A DNA stretch of 64,000 bases from Pseudarthrobacter sp. L1SW (GCF_020809045.1 NZ_CP078079.1:3348001-3412000), one strand, 5' to 3'; positions 1 through 9,795 are shown, numbered from the stretch's first letter. Program-made: numbers and translations. The notes: generated from the sequence alone by a model not told the origin.

Positions 1-1
1 G

Positions 2-583
2 TCCCGCGGCGCTTCGGTGTTCCGTGAGGGCGACCAGGGCGACCAGCTTTACTTCATCGTCTCCGGCAAGGTGAAGCTCGGCCGCACCTCACCCGATGGC
101 CGCGAATCGCTCCTGGCAATCCTGGGCCCGGGTGAACTCTTCGGCGAGATGGCCCTCTTCGATCCAAGCCCGCGCACCGCAACTGCAACCGCCGTCTCGG
201 AGACCCGCCTTGCGGGCCTCCGGAATGAGAGCCTGAACACACTGCTCCGCACCCGACCCGAGGTCTCCGCACAGTTGCTGCAAGCCTTGGCCCGCCGCCT
301 GCGCCGCACCAACGATTCGCTGTCCGACCTCGTATTCTCCGATGTTCCCGGCCGCGTTGCCAAGGCCCTGCTTGACCTGGCAGACCGCTTCGGCCGCCCG
401 GCAACGGACGGTGTCCTGGTGGCCCACGAGCTCACCCAGGAAGAACTCGCCCAGCTGGTCGGTGCGTCCCGCGAAACCGTCAACAAGGCCCTCGCCGAAT
501 TCGTCCAGCGCGGCTGGCTCCGGCTCGAAGCCCGCGCCGTTGTCATCCTGGACATGCAGCGCCTCCGCCAGCGCTCCCGCTAG
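2..583 (+). CDS. Crp/Fnr-family transcriptional regulator (5' end cut by window)
   Basis: The reading frame is open to the left edge (codons SRGASVFREGDQ before any start), so the N-terminus lies outside the window. What remains is the cyclic-nucleotide-binding beta-roll, with a phosphate-binding-cassette-like stretch FGEMALFDPSPRTATA. A dimerisation helix follows, then a C-terminal winged HTH (LTQEELAQLVGASRETVNKALAEF). This is the layout of actinobacterial cAMP-receptor-type regulators such as GlxR/Crp. Ligand and regulon cannot be read from the sequence. The gene ends just upstream of a repeat array whose central hairpin may terminate it. Confidence 0.9.
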   Translation, partial: SRGASVFREGDQGDQLYFIVSGKVKLGRTSPDGRESLLAILGPGELFGEMALFDPSPRTATATAVSETRLAGLRNESLNTLLRTRPEVSAQLLQALARRLRRTNDSLSDLVFSDVPGRVAKALLDLADRFGRPATDGVLVAHELTQEELAQLVGASRETVNKALAEFVQRGWLRLEARAVVILDMQRLRQRSR

Positions 584-621
584 CACCCCACCGCCCCAGC
601 CCCGGCCCCGGCCCCGGCCAA

Positions 622-819
622 ACGCTCTCTCACTCGATGCGCTAAAACCACCGACGCTCTCCCACTCGATGCGGTAAAACCACGGACGCTCTCTCACTCG
701 ATGCGCTAAAACCACGGACGCTCTCTCACTTTCCTCAGGAAAGCGAGAGAGCGTCAGTGGAAAACCAGCGTTAAGTGAGAGAGCGTCCGTGGAAAACCAG
801 CGTTAAGTGAGAGAGCGTC
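622..819. repeat. Array of 31-33 bp ACGCTCTCTCACT repeats, direct then inverted
   Basis: Three direct copies begin near 622, 654 and 686 (core ACGCTCTCTCACTCGATGCG followed by TAAAACCACGG). A hairpin at 719-755 pairs ACGCTCTCTC with GAGAGAGCGT. Two inverted copies (TGGAAAACCAGCGTTAAGTGAGAGAGCGTC) follow to about 819. The array lies between the convergent Crp-like and NUDIX genes. The same core recurs near 61836-61918, so it is an interspersed element. Its central hairpin could act as a bidirectional terminator. Confidence 0.85.
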
Positions 820-862
820 GCAAGTGGGCCGGGCTTCGAGCGGGCCCGGCCCACCCGCGGAA

Positions 863-1774
863 CTACCGCTCGCGCTGGGGGTCGTCCGGGGTTGTCTTGG
901 CGGCCTCGACTTCGAGCATGAGCTTGCCATCCTCTTCAACCAGGACCGGCTGGTAGACGTGGGCCTTGCGCTTGTAGCTCAGGTAGGCGATGCAGCCGTT
1001 GGCCATGGCCATCTTTTCGAGCATGATTTCGGAGCCCGGGACCAGGAGCTCGCCCAAGGTTCGGCCCACCGTGTTTTCCTGGCCCACCTCATCGCCCAGG
1101 GCGGTGGTATCACGTTCAGCGATCAGGTCGGCAGCATTCACCCAGCGCCCCCAGACGCCCTTGCCGTCCAGCAGGGTGGGCTGTTGGTTCAGGGGCACTG
1201 TGGCCGCGAAGTAGCGGGTGTCGAACCGGCGGTGCGCGAAATCCGGGCTGCGCCAGTTGACCAGGGACTTCAGCAGGTCTGTCCGGACGGACAATCCCCG
1301 CTTTGCCAGGACTTCCGGAAACGTCTTTTCCTGCTCCGCAACGGCAACGCGGGCACGCATCCACTCGGGGGTTGACGTCGCTTCAACCGTACTGGCCATG
1401 TCTGGGCCGGCCAGCAACACACCCGTTTCCTCGAAGAGTTCGCGGATGGCGCCCAGCACGTGTCGCCGCGCCAGTCCGACGTCGTCCGTTCCCATCTGCT
1501 CAGCCCAATGCTGGGGCGAGGGACCCAACCAACCGACCGGATCGTCGTCGGCCGCGTCCAGCGACCCGCCGGGGAAGGCGAGGACGCCCAGCGGCGAGGA
1601 CCCCGGCCGGTAGGCCAGCCAGGTTTCCAGGCCCGTGGGGGAATCGCGCAGGAGGACCACCGAGGAGGCAAGGCGGGCCGCGCGGGGCGTCCGCTCGCCG
1701 TGTTCGAGCCAGCTCTGCGCGGCCCCTTCAAGGTCCTGGGGAAGAGCAAAAAGCCGTCGAGCTAGCTGAGGCAA
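863..1774 (-). CDS. NUDIX hydrolase, NUDT19-like
   Basis: This 303-residue protein has a split Nudix signature: FPGG at residues 67-70, an insertion of about 35 residues, then RELFEETG at 111-118. The insertion and the length resemble NUDT19-type hydrolases, which cleave CoA or nucleotide diphosphate derivatives; the substrate here is not readable. The start is a TTG 15 bases after the stop of the upstream RidA-like gene, preceded by AGGA. It is the third gene of a DUF4177-RidA-NUDIX operon. The exact start is uncertain because TTG is weak. Confidence 0.85.
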   Translation of the reverse strand: MPQLARRLFALPQDLEGAAQSWLEHGERTPRAARLASSVVLLRDSPTGLETWLAYRPGSSPLGVLAFPGGSLDAADDDPVGWLGPSPQHWAEQMGTDDVGLARRHVLGAIRELFEETGVLLAGPDMASTVEATSTPEWMRARVAVAEQEKTFPEVLAKRGLSVRTDLLKSLVNWRSPDFAHRRFDTRYFAATVPLNQQPTLLDGKGVWGRWVNAADLIAERDTTALGDEVGQENTVGRTLGELLVPGSEIMLEKMAMANGCIAYLSYKRKAHVYQPVLVEEDGKLMLEVEAAKTTPDDPQRER

Positions 1775-1789
1775 GAGAAACGACCGGTC

Positions 1790-2323
1790 CTAGCTGAATT
1801 CCGCTATGAGTTCGACCTCAACGGGAGAATCGAGCGGCAGCACGGAGACGCCGACGGCGGAACGGGCGTGCTGCCCCGCGTCACCGAGCACGCGCCCCAG
1901 CAATTCCGAGGCGCCGTTGATGACGCCCGGCTGTCCTGTGAAGGACGGATCGGACGAGACGAAACCCACAACTTTGACAATGCGGGTGATCCGGTCAAGG
2001 TCCCCAATGACGCTCTTGACAGCTGCCAGGGCGTTGACGGCGCAGATCGCCGCGAACCGCTGGGCGTCTTCGGGGGAAACCGTGGGCTCGTCGGCGAAGC
2101 CTTCGGTTCCTGCCGACACTTTGCCGGTTGCCGGGAGTTTGCCGTTAATGAAGGGCAGCTGTCCCGAGGTGTATACGTGGTTGCCGGAGATCACGGCAGG
2201 GACGTAGGCGGCCACCGGTGCGGCGACCTCGGGCAGGGCGAGCCCCAGGTCTGCCAGCCGCTGCTCAACAGCCGAAACAGGCGCCGTTGCCGCGCCGGGA
2301 GCAGCCTCTGCGGAGGTGCCCAT
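1790..2323 (-). CDS. RidA-family (YjgF/UK114) protein
   Basis: This 177-residue protein of the RidA/YjgF fold contains the family features GNHVYTSGQLPF and a C-terminal SVLPLDSPVEVELIAEF. RidA proteins hydrolyse reactive enamine/imine intermediates released by PLP enzymes. This one is longer than the roughly 130-residue canonical form and matches the actinobacterial long subgroup, whose activity is less certain. I start it at the ATG one base after the upstream DUF4177 stop, with GAGGGAGAAG upstream, rather than at a longer in-frame start that would overlap that gene. Confidence 0.88.
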   Translation of the reverse strand: MGTSAEAAPGAATAPVSAVEQRLADLGLALPEVAAPVAAYVPAVISGNHVYTSGQLPFINGKLPATGKVSAGTEGFADEPTVSPEDAQRFAAICAVNALAAVKSVIGDLDRITRIVKVVGFVSSDPSFTGQPGVINGASELLGRVLGDAGQHARSAVGVSVLPLDSPVEVELIAEFS

Positions 2324-2324
2324 G

Positions 2325-2480
2325 CTACTGCTTCTCCCTCTTGAGGTAGGCGACCAGGCCGTTGCCGTCCGGTCCGGGGACCACTTGGACAAGCTCCCAG
2401 CCGTCGTCTCCCCACTGGTCCAGGATCTGCTTTGTGGCGTGAATAATGAGCGGAATCGTCGCGTACTCCCATTTGGTCAT
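2325..2480 (-). CDS. Small DUF4177-type protein (51 aa)
   Basis: It begins MTKWEYATIPLIIH and contains DDGWELVQVVPG near the middle, the typical DUF4177 pattern of a small beta-alpha-beta protein of unknown function. The stop is separated by one base from the RidA start, so the two are probably translationally coupled. Its ATG lies only 37 bases from the divergent penicillin-binding protein start, leaving very little room for two promoters. Confidence 0.8.
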   Translation of the reverse strand: MTKWEYATIPLIIHATKQILDQWGDDGWELVQVVPGPDGNGLVAYLKREKQ

Positions 2481-2517
2481 GAGAGAAAGACTAGTCCTTG
2501 CCGGTAAAGTGGAAAAC

Positions 2518-4806
2518 ATGGCGACTCGTACGAACCCATTATTCGACACTGCCACCACCCTTGGTAAGATCCTCGTTTTCCTTGGCGTGAGTGCTATTTG
2601 CGGTGTCCTGGTAGCAGGCCTGCTGGTTCCCGCGGCGGCCGTTTCAGGCAGCGCAGCGAGCGGTTCCATCGAGTTCTTCGACACCCTTCCGGCTGAGCTG
2701 AAGGTTGACCCGCCCAACCAGACCACCAGGATCCTGGCCGCGGACGGCAGCGAGATCGCCAGCGTCTACACCGAGAACCGCACCAAGGTCGCCCTGGACC
2801 AGATCTCGCCCTTCGTTAAGGAAGCTGTCATCGCCGTCGAGGACAGCCGTTTTTATGATCACGGGGGCGTGGACACGACCGGTATCCTCCGCGCGCTGGT
2901 CAGCACCGCCCGCGGCAACAAGCAGGGCGCATCCACCATCACGCAGCAGTACGTGAACAACGTCCTCAACGCCAACCTCGCAGCCGAGGGCAACGAGGAC
3001 CAGATCAAGCTCAACGGTGTGAACAAGGGCGTGGGCGACAAGCTCCGCGAGATGAAGCTGGCCATCGCCCTGGAAAAGGAGTTCAGCAAGGAGCAGATCC
3101 TTGAGGGCTACCTGAACATCGTCTTCTTCAACCGCGACGCCTACGGCATCGAGGCCGCGTCCCGCTTCTTCTTCAGCACCAGCGCCAAGGACCTCACCCT
3201 TCCGCAGGCGGCGCTGCTGGCCGGACTCGTCAACAGCCCGTCCGCATTCGACCCCATCAACAATCCGGAGAACGCCAAGCAGCGCCGCGACCTGGTGCTG
3301 GGCCTGATGCTGGGCCAGCGAAAGATCACCCAGGCGGAGCATGATGCCGCCGTGGCCACCCCCGTGGAGACCAAGGTGACACAGCCCAAGCAGGGCTGCG
3401 CCTACGCGTCCACCGCACCCTACTTCTGCGACTACGTGCTGCACCTGCTGGAGAACAACCCGGCGTACGGCGCGGACCGTGAAGAGCGCCTCCGCCTCAT
3501 CTACGGCGGCGGCCTGACCATCACCACCACGCTGGACCCGAACGCCCAGGCCGTGGCGCAGGAGCAGGTCAACGCCTCAGCCGGCGCCAACCCGGACAAA
3601 TGGGGTGCCGCCATGGTCTCCGTGCAGCCCAACACCGGCAAGATCGTCTCGATGGCCCAGAACACCTCCTTCCTGCCCGCCGAAGGCGCCTTCGATTCCC
3701 AGGTGAACTTCAACGTGGACAAGCTGGACAAGGACGGCAACGACCTCAACGGCCTCGGCGGCGCCCAGCCCGGCTCTACCATGAAGCCGTTCACCTTCGC
3801 TGAATGGCTCAACGAGGGCAAGTCCATGAATACCGTGGTCAACGCGGCCCAGCGCCGCTACCCGCTGAACTTCCCGTGGCGCAACAGCTGCGGCCAGGTC
3901 ACGGGCGCCTACAACACGGCGCAGAAGTCGCTCGGCGCCGCCGACGATCTTCAGAACGCCGAACCACAGTGGTACCGCCCGCTGTCGGTCCTGGAGGGCC
4001 TGTACAACTCCATCAACACCGTGACTTTCGCTTCGGCGGCGCAGCTGGACTTCTGCGGAATCCAGAAGATCGTGGACGCCACCGGCCTTCACGGCGGCCT
4101 TCCCGCTGATGGTGACCCGAACCCGAAGATCAACATGTCCACGCTGGGCAACCTGCTGGGTTCCACCCAGACGGCCCCGCTGACCATGGCCAGCGCCTTC
4201 GCCACGTTCGCGAACGACGGCAAGTACTGCGAACCCATCGCCATCACTGCTGTGACCGACCAGACCGGGGCGACCCTGCCGGCACAATCCAGCAGCTGCC
4301 GGGACGCGGTCAAGCCTGAGGTTGCCCGCGGCGTGAACTACGCACTCCAGGAAGTCCTGAACCGCGGCTCCGGTTCACTGATCCAGCCCAGGATTTCCAC
4401 CCGCACCAGCTTCCCGATCGGTGCCAAGACCGGTACGTCCAACAACAACGGGTCCACCTGGGTTGTAGGACACACCACGGGCCTGGCCACGGCTGCCTGG
4501 TTTGGCGACGCACTCGGCGCCCAGGACCGGTCCGGCCAGAACATCACGGTCAACGGGAAGTTCTACCCCGGCATCGACGGTTACATGATCGCCGGCCCGA
4601 TGTTCTCGAACTTCATGTCCCGGATCGCGCCGGCCTACGGCACCAACCCGTTCCCGGCCCCGCCCAGCAACCTCCTGAACGGCGGCACCGGCAGCCGCAC
4701 GCCCGCCACGACGGCACCGCAGGCAACCCAGGCACCGGCTCCGGCACCCGCCACCCAGCCCGCCCCCGCGCCCGCGCCGGGCAACAGCGATAAGAACAAG
4801 AACTAG
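2518..4806 (+). CDS. Class A penicillin-binding protein (transglycosylase/transpeptidase)
   Basis: This bifunctional peptidoglycan synthase has 762 residues. A single N-terminal membrane anchor (about residues 15-45) is followed by a GT51 glycosyltransferase domain with catalytic E108 in VEDSRFYDHGG. The transpeptidase domain has S420-T-M-K423, S498-I-N500 and K637-T-G-T, so all active-site motifs are intact. The tail is Pro/Ala-rich and probably extracellular. I take the ATG at 2518; an earlier in-frame start would run into the divergent gene. The metallophosphoesterase gene follows six bases downstream, a pairing common in Actinobacteria and suggestive of an envelope role for both. Confidence 0.95.
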   Translation: MATRTNPLFDTATTLGKILVFLGVSAICGVLVAGLLVPAAAVSGSAASGSIEFFDTLPAELKVDPPNQTTRILAADGSEIASVYTENRTKVALDQISPFVKEAVIAVEDSRFYDHGGVDTTGILRALVSTARGNKQGASTITQQYVNNVLNANLAAEGNEDQIKLNGVNKGVGDKLREMKLAIALEKEFSKEQILEGYLNIVFFNRDAYGIEAASRFFFSTSAKDLTLPQAALLAGLVNSPSAFDPINNPENAKQRRDLVLGLMLGQRKITQAEHDAAVATPVETKVTQPKQGCAYASTAPYFCDYVLHLLENNPAYGADREERLRLIYGGGLTITTTLDPNAQAVAQEQVNASAGANPDKWGAAMVSVQPNTGKIVSMAQNTSFLPAEGAFDSQVNFNVDKLDKDGNDLNGLGGAQPGSTMKPFTFAEWLNEGKSMNTVVNAAQRRYPLNFPWRNSCGQVTGAYNTAQKSLGAADDLQNAEPQWYRPLSVLEGLYNSINTVTFASAAQLDFCGIQKIVDATGLHGGLPADGDPNPKINMSTLGNLLGSTQTAPLTMASAFATFANDGKYCEPIAITAVTDQTGATLPAQSSSCRDAVKPEVARGVNYALQEVLNRGSGSLIQPRISTRTSFPIGAKTGTSNNNGSTWVVGHTTGLATAAWFGDALGAQDRSGQNITVNGKFYPGIDGYMIAGPMFSNFMSRIAPAYGTNPFPAPPSNLLNGGTGSRTPATTAPQATQAPAPAPATQPAPAPAPGNSDKNKN

Positions 4807-4812
4807 CCGCCG

Positions 4813-5760
4813 ATGATTTCAACCAGCGAGTTGGCCAGCCGCGCCCGGACCATCGGGCGCGGCTTTGCCGTCACCGCAGGGACCGGGGCCGCCGCGGGAA
4901 TGGCCGCTTTCGGGTACGGCCTGTGGGAGAAAAACCAGTTTGTGCTCCGCGAAGAGACCGTGGCCATCCTGCCGCCGGGAAAGAACCCGTTCCGGATCCT
5001 GCACCTGAGTGACATCCACTTTGTTCCGGGCCAGAAGAAGAAGGCTGCATGGCTGCAGTCCCTGGCCGAGCTCCAGCCGGACCTGGTGGTGAACACGGGC
5101 GACAATCTCAGCCATGCCAAGGCGGTGGATCCCCTCCTGGCCGCGCTCCGCCCGCTGCTGGAGTTCCCCGGTGTCTTTGTCCCCGGCTCCAATGATTACT
5201 TCGCCCCCAGCCTCAAGAATCCCGCCTCGTACCTGCTGGGGCCGTCCAAGGCCAAGCCCAAGCCGACGGCGCTGGACTGGCCGCGGCTGCGGTCAGGGTT
5301 CGGGATGGGCGGCTGGGTGGACCTGACCAACCGCCACCAGTCCCTGGTCCTGAACGGCATGCGCTTTGACTTCTCCGGAGTGGACGATCCCCACCTGCAG
5401 CGCGAGCGGTACGCAGGGTGGCCGCGCGGGACCGTGAACCAGGACGCCGCGGACCACCTCAAGGTGGCCGTGATCCATGCGCCGTACCAGCGGGTGCTGG
5501 ACCATTTCACGGAGGACGGCGCTGACCTCCTGCTCGCCGGCCACACCCATGGCGGGCAGCTGTGCATCCCTGGCTATGGCGCACTGGTGGCCAATTGCGA
5601 CCTCCCCACCTGGCGGGCGAAGGGCCTGCATGACTGGAGCAGCAACGGACGCACGACGCCGGTCAACGTCTCGGGCGGCATCGGCACCTCGCGCTTCGCC
5701 CCGGTGAGGATCGCCTGCCGGCCGGAGGCCGTCCTGCTGACCCTGACCTCACCCGCCTGA
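4813..5760 (+). CDS. Membrane-anchored metallophosphoesterase (YkuE-like)
   Basis: This 315-residue calcineurin-like phosphoesterase has an N-terminal hydrophobic segment (about 16-37) that should anchor it with the catalytic domain outside. Metal-binding motifs are LSDIHF (D67, H69), GDN (D97, N98) and AGHTHGG (H244, H246). The usual GNH(D/E) box reads GSNDY at 125-129, an unusual substitution. Its position six bases after a penicillin-binding protein gene suggests co-transcription. The substrate is unknown; envelope phospho-compounds are a reasonable guess. Confidence 0.9.
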   Translation: MISTSELASRARTIGRGFAVTAGTGAAAGMAAFGYGLWEKNQFVLREETVAILPPGKNPFRILHLSDIHFVPGQKKKAAWLQSLAELQPDLVVNTGDNLSHAKAVDPLLAALRPLLEFPGVFVPGSNDYFAPSLKNPASYLLGPSKAKPKPTALDWPRLRSGFGMGGWVDLTNRHQSLVLNGMRFDFSGVDDPHLQRERYAGWPRGTVNQDAADHLKVAVIHAPYQRVLDHFTEDGADLLLAGHTHGGQLCIPGYGALVANCDLPTWRAKGLHDWSSNGRTTPVNVSGGIGTSRFAPVRIACRPEAVLLTLTSPA

Positions 5761-5870
5761 CTCCGTCGCCCTGTCCCTGACAGCTCCCCACGGGCATGTT
5801 TGGGGACCAGGAGTGATGGGGCATCGGGGCAGTTGAAGTGTCTGTGAATCGCCTCACGCCATGGCATAGG

Positions 5871-5903
5871 GTAGTTGCTACGGGAAACTACATTCGTTTT
5901 AGA
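5871..5903 (+). promoter_or_regulatory. Candidate promoter with overlapping inverted repeat for the ABC exporter operon
   Basis: GTAGTT (5871-5876) and AACTAC (5886-5891) form a perfect 6-bp inverted repeat with a nine-base spacer. The dyad overlaps a promoter-like pair, TTGCTA (5875-5880) and TTTAGA (5898-5903), with 17-bp spacing, ending 15 bases before the exporter ATG. A repressor operator is plausible, but no regulator is adjacent. Confidence 0.35.
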
Positions 5904-5918
5904 GCTTGAGAAGCGGTC

Positions 5919-7739
5919 ATGGCCAGGCAAACTCCATTTTTTCGATCGATCAGTCGTCTCTACCCCCATGTCCGGCCCATCATTCCCCGGCTCGTGCTGG
6001 GACTCCTTTGCGCGTTGCTGGCCAGCGTGGTGGCCCTGGCAATCCCCCAGGTCCTGAGGGTCCTGGTCAACGAATCGCTGCAGCCGGGCGGCGCCACCGG
6101 GGCGGTCTGGCTGTCGGCCGGGATCATCCTGGTCCTGGGCGTCGCAGAAGCGGGACTGGTGGCACTCCGCCGGCAGTTCGTCATCAATCCGGCCACCACA
6201 GTGGAAACCCGGATGCGCGTCTCCCTCTATGACCATCTCCAGGAACTGACGGTCTCCTTCCACGACCGCTGGGGTTCCGGCCAGCTCCTGTCCCGCGCCA
6301 TGACCGACCTGAATTTCCTGCGCCGCTGGATGGCGTTCGGGGCCATCATGCTGGTGGTCACCACGCTCACCGTGATCATCGGCATAACCGTCATGTTCAC
6401 CATGAGCTGGCAGCTGGCCCTGATCTTCCTGGCCGCGGCCGTGCCCATCATGGCGTACAGCTTCCGGTTCCGGACCCGCTTCAGCAAAGTGGCGCGCCGC
6501 AGCCAGGACCAAGCGGGGGATCTTGCAACCACGGTGGAGGAGTCCGTCCACGGCATCCGCGTGCTCAAGGCCTTCGGCCGCAGCCGCGAAGCCCTCGAAA
6601 ACTTCGAAGGACAAGCCGAAGAGCTCCGCCAGACTGAGATCGACAAGGCGCGCCACCAGGCCATGTTCACCATGGTGGTCACGCTGCTGCCGGAGCTCGC
6701 CCTCGGAGCAGGCCTGGTGGTGGGGATCATGTTGTGCTCCAGCGGGCAGCTCAGCATCGGCGCCCTGGTGGCCTTCTTTGCCACGGCGGCAGTCATGGCA
6801 TCACCCGTTGAATTCTCCGGAATGCTGCTGGCCATGGCACTCACGGCCAAGTCCGCCGTCGACCGCCACTACGAAGTGATGGATACTGTCAACACCATCA
6901 CCAGTCCCCCGGAACCGCGGCGGCCGCGGCAGCTGGCCGGTGCGCTTCGTTTCAACAAGGCCAGCTTCGCCTTCGAGGATGCCCCGGACAAGCCCATCCT
7001 GAAGGACATCAACCTGGAGCTGCGCCCCGGTGAGACCATGGCCCTGGTGGGGATCACGGGCAGCGGCAAGAGCGCCCTGATCCAGTTGGTGCCGCGCCTG
7101 TATGACGTCACCGACGGCTCCATCAGCATTGACGGCGTGGACCTGAGGGACTTCGAGGTGGAGGAACTCCGCCGCATCGTGGGCGTGGCTTTCGAGGACA
7201 CCACGCTGTTCTCCAACTCCGTGCGGGACAATGTGCTCCTCGGGGCACCGGAGCGCACCGAGGCCGCGCTGGATGAGGCGCTGGACGTGGCGCAGGCGCA
7301 CTTCGCGTATTCCCTCCCGGAGGGCGTGGACACGCTGATCGGCGAGGAGGGCCTCAGCCTGTCCGGCGGCCAGCGCCAGCGGATTGCGCTGGCCCGCGCC
7401 ATTGCCGCCCGCCCGCGGGTGCTGGTGCTGGATGACCCGCTGTCAGCCCTGGACGTCCACACGGAGGAGCTGGTGGAGACCCGGCTCCGGACTGTCCTGA
7501 AGGACACCACCACGCTGATCGTCGCGCACCGGCCGTCCACTGTGGCCCTCGCGGACCGGGTGGCGCTCCTTGAGCAAGGCAGGATCGTCGCCGTCGGAAC
7601 CCACACAGAGCTGCTGGCGGGCAACGACCACTACCGTTACGTCATCGCCAGCCTGGACCAGGAACCCCGGGACCTGGACTCGGAACTGTCAGACCTTGAG
7701 GAAGAGGCCGACATCCACGAAGCGGAGGCCACCCGATGA
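5919..7739 (+). CDS. ABC exporter half-transporter, degenerate-site subunit
   Basis: This 606-residue protein has six predicted membrane helices (about 20-310) and a C-terminal ATPase. Walker A is GITGSGKS (378-385), the signature is canonical LSGGQ (481-485), and Walker B ends D505-D506, with Asp where the catalytic Glu normally sits. The next gene overlaps by four bases (ATGA) and encodes the partner, so this is a type IV heterodimeric exporter like TM287/288 or BmrCD. Substrates of such pairs include drugs and lipids; none can be assigned here. Confidence 0.93.
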   Translation: MARQTPFFRSISRLYPHVRPIIPRLVLGLLCALLASVVALAIPQVLRVLVNESLQPGGATGAVWLSAGIILVLGVAEAGLVALRRQFVINPATTVETRMRVSLYDHLQELTVSFHDRWGSGQLLSRAMTDLNFLRRWMAFGAIMLVVTTLTVIIGITVMFTMSWQLALIFLAAAVPIMAYSFRFRTRFSKVARRSQDQAGDLATTVEESVHGIRVLKAFGRSREALENFEGQAEELRQTEIDKARHQAMFTMVVTLLPELALGAGLVVGIMLCSSGQLSIGALVAFFATAAVMASPVEFSGMLLAMALTAKSAVDRHYEVMDTVNTITSPPEPRRPRQLAGALRFNKASFAFEDAPDKPILKDINLELRPGETMALVGITGSGKSALIQLVPRLYDVTDGSISIDGVDLRDFEVEELRRIVGVAFEDTTLFSNSVRDNVLLGAPERTEAALDEALDVAQAHFAYSLPEGVDTLIGEEGLSLSGGQRQRIALARAIAARPRVLVLDDPLSALDVHTEELVETRLRTVLKDTTTLIVAHRPSTVALADRVALLEQGRIVAVGTHTELLAGNDHYRYVIASLDQEPRDLDSELSDLEEEADIHEAEATR

Positions 7740-9562
7740 GCGCCGCGGCATTCGGCACCGCCAACGAAGACAACGCCCACCTCAGCAAGAGCGACAGCAG
7801 GGCTGTACGACGGCGGTCGCTGGCCCTGTTGCGCTCGCTGATCCGGCCGGTCCGGCTGCGCTTCTGGGTGACCATCGCCATGGTGGTCCTGTCCCAGGCG
7901 GCACGCGTGGCCGGCCCGGCGCTGATCGCCTTCGGCATCGACCGCGCACTTCCCGCCCTGCAGGCCGGGGACAACACGCCCCTGGTGCTCACCGGCGTCG
8001 CCTACCTGCTCGCAGCCATAGCGACGGCGGGGCTCACGGCTTTGTACGTCACGTCCACCGCAAAGCTGAGCCAGGCTATGCTGCTGGACCTGCGCCTCCG
8101 GGTCTTCCGTCATACCCAGCGGCTCAGCCTCGAGTTCCACGAAAAGTACACCTCCGGCCGGATCATTGCCCGGCAGACCTCGGACCTGGAGGCCCTCCGG
8201 GAGCTCCTGGACTCCGGTGTCAGCTCGCTGGCCTCCGGCATGCTGTTCATGGTCTTCACCGCCATCACCGTGTTCGCCCTGGACTGGCGCAGCGGGCTCC
8301 TGGTGCTGGCCGCCGGCGTTCCCATGTTCTTCCTGGCCCGCTGGTACCAGAAACACTCGCAGATCGCCTTCCGGGAATCGCGCGTGGTCTCCGCCCGGCT
8401 GATTGTGCATTTTGTGGAAACCATGACAGGCATCCGCGCCGTCAAGGCCTTCCGCAAGGAGCAGGAAAACTCCGGGCGCTACGGCCAGCTCGCAGAGGAC
8501 TACCGGCGGGTCACCGTCCGGTCCATCAACCTCAACGGCATCTTCCAGCCGGGGCTGGTGCTGGTGGGCAACGTGTGTGTGGCGGTGGTCCTCCTGTTCG
8601 GCGGCTTCCGCGTCCTTGGCGGGGAGCTGGAGGTCGGGGTGCTCCTGGCACTCATCCTGTCCACCAAGCGGTTCTTCCAGCCCGTGGACCAGATGGCCAT
8701 GTTCTACAACTCATTCCAGAGTGCACAGGCCGCGCTCGAGAAGGTTTCCGGGCTCCTTGAGGAGGTGCCCACGGTCCGGCCGCCAAAAAGTCCCGTCGCC
8801 CTCAAGGATGCCAAGGGTGCCATCGACTTCAATGGCGTCGAATTCCGTTATGGTGATGGTCCTGTCATCGTGCCCACCCTGGACCTGCACATCCCGGCGG
8901 GGCAGACGGTTGCCCTGGTGGGCCAGACGGGAGCCGGGAAATCCACCCTGGCCAAGCTGATAGCCCGGTTCTACGACGTCACTTCGGGCTCGATCACGCT
9001 CGACGGCATCGACCTCCGGAACCTGGGCACCACCGACCTGCGCCGCAACATTGTTATGGTCACCCAGGAAGCGTTCCTGTTCAGCGGCTCGGTGGCGGAC
9101 AACATCGCCTTGGGCCGGCCGGAAGCGTCGCGGGCGGAGATCGAGGAAGCCGCCAAAGCAGTGGGCGCCCACCACTTCATCATGGCGCTCCCCGAAGGTT
9201 ATGACACTGACGTCAACAAGCGCGGCGGTCGCGTGTCATCCGGCCAGCGGCAGCTCATCAGCTTTGCCAGGGCCTTCCTGGCCCGTCCCGCCGTGCTCAT
9301 CCTGGACGAGGCCACATCCTCTCTGGACATCCCTTCCGAAAGGCTGGTGCAGCAGGGCCTGGCCCGGCTCCTCTCGGGCACGGAGGCGGCCCGCAGAACT
9401 GCCCTGATCATCGCCCACCGCCTGTCCACCGTGGAAACCGCGGACCGGGTGCTGGTGGTGCACGACGGCCGCATCGTTGAGGACGGCAGCCCGGCCCAGC
9501 TCATCGGTGGTGGCGGACGCTTTGCCGACCTGCATGGAGCATGGAAGGACTCGCTGGTCTGA
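7736..9562 (+). CDS. ABC exporter half-transporter, catalytic-site subunit
   Basis: This 608-residue partner of the preceding gene has a membrane domain at about 35-330, Walker A GQTGAGKS (396-403) and Walker B D524-E525 with the catalytic Glu present. Its signature is altered to VSSGQ (500-504) instead of LSGGQ. Combined with Asp506 of the partner, both defects fall in the same composite ATP site, leaving the other site canonical. That asymmetry is the hallmark of heterodimeric exporters and supports the pairing. The start overlaps the upstream stop by four bases. Confidence 0.93.
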   Translation: MSAAAFGTANEDNAHLSKSDSRAVRRRSLALLRSLIRPVRLRFWVTIAMVVLSQAARVAGPALIAFGIDRALPALQAGDNTPLVLTGVAYLLAAIATAGLTALYVTSTAKLSQAMLLDLRLRVFRHTQRLSLEFHEKYTSGRIIARQTSDLEALRELLDSGVSSLASGMLFMVFTAITVFALDWRSGLLVLAAGVPMFFLARWYQKHSQIAFRESRVVSARLIVHFVETMTGIRAVKAFRKEQENSGRYGQLAEDYRRVTVRSINLNGIFQPGLVLVGNVCVAVVLLFGGFRVLGGELEVGVLLALILSTKRFFQPVDQMAMFYNSFQSAQAALEKVSGLLEEVPTVRPPKSPVALKDAKGAIDFNGVEFRYGDGPVIVPTLDLHIPAGQTVALVGQTGAGKSTLAKLIARFYDVTSGSITLDGIDLRNLGTTDLRRNIVMVTQEAFLFSGSVADNIALGRPEASRAEIEEAAKAVGAHHFIMALPEGYDTDVNKRGGRVSSGQRQLISFARAFLARPAVLILDEATSSLDIPSERLVQQGLARLLSGTEAARRTALIIAHRLSTVETADRVLVVHDGRIVEDGSPAQLIGGGGRFADLHGAWKDSLV

Positions 9563-9661
9563 TCCCAGTCCTTCGACTCACCGGCAGCCCTGGCGGCGGC
9601 TTAGGATTTCGCATCGGACCCCGGCATCGGCTATCCTTGTAAAGTTGCTTTTGCAGCGGAT

Positions 9662-9738
<77 letters not shown>

Positions 9739-9750
9739 GAGTGGCTTTAT

Positions 9751-9766
9751 TCGAACCATGGTTCGA
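9751..9766. repeat. Perfect 16-bp palindrome just after tRNA-Pro
   Basis: TCGAACCATGGTTCGA is a perfect palindrome starting 12 bases after the tRNA CCA end. It could be a protein-binding or recombination site, or a small RNA hairpin. Its role is not known. Confidence 0.5.
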
Positions 9767-9795
9767 GTAGACCGACTTTAGTTGAAACAACAGAG

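Noticed and set aside
622-819. CRISPR array
   Set aside because: Units change orientation, the sequence between cores is itself repeated, there are no unique spacers and no cas genes are nearby.
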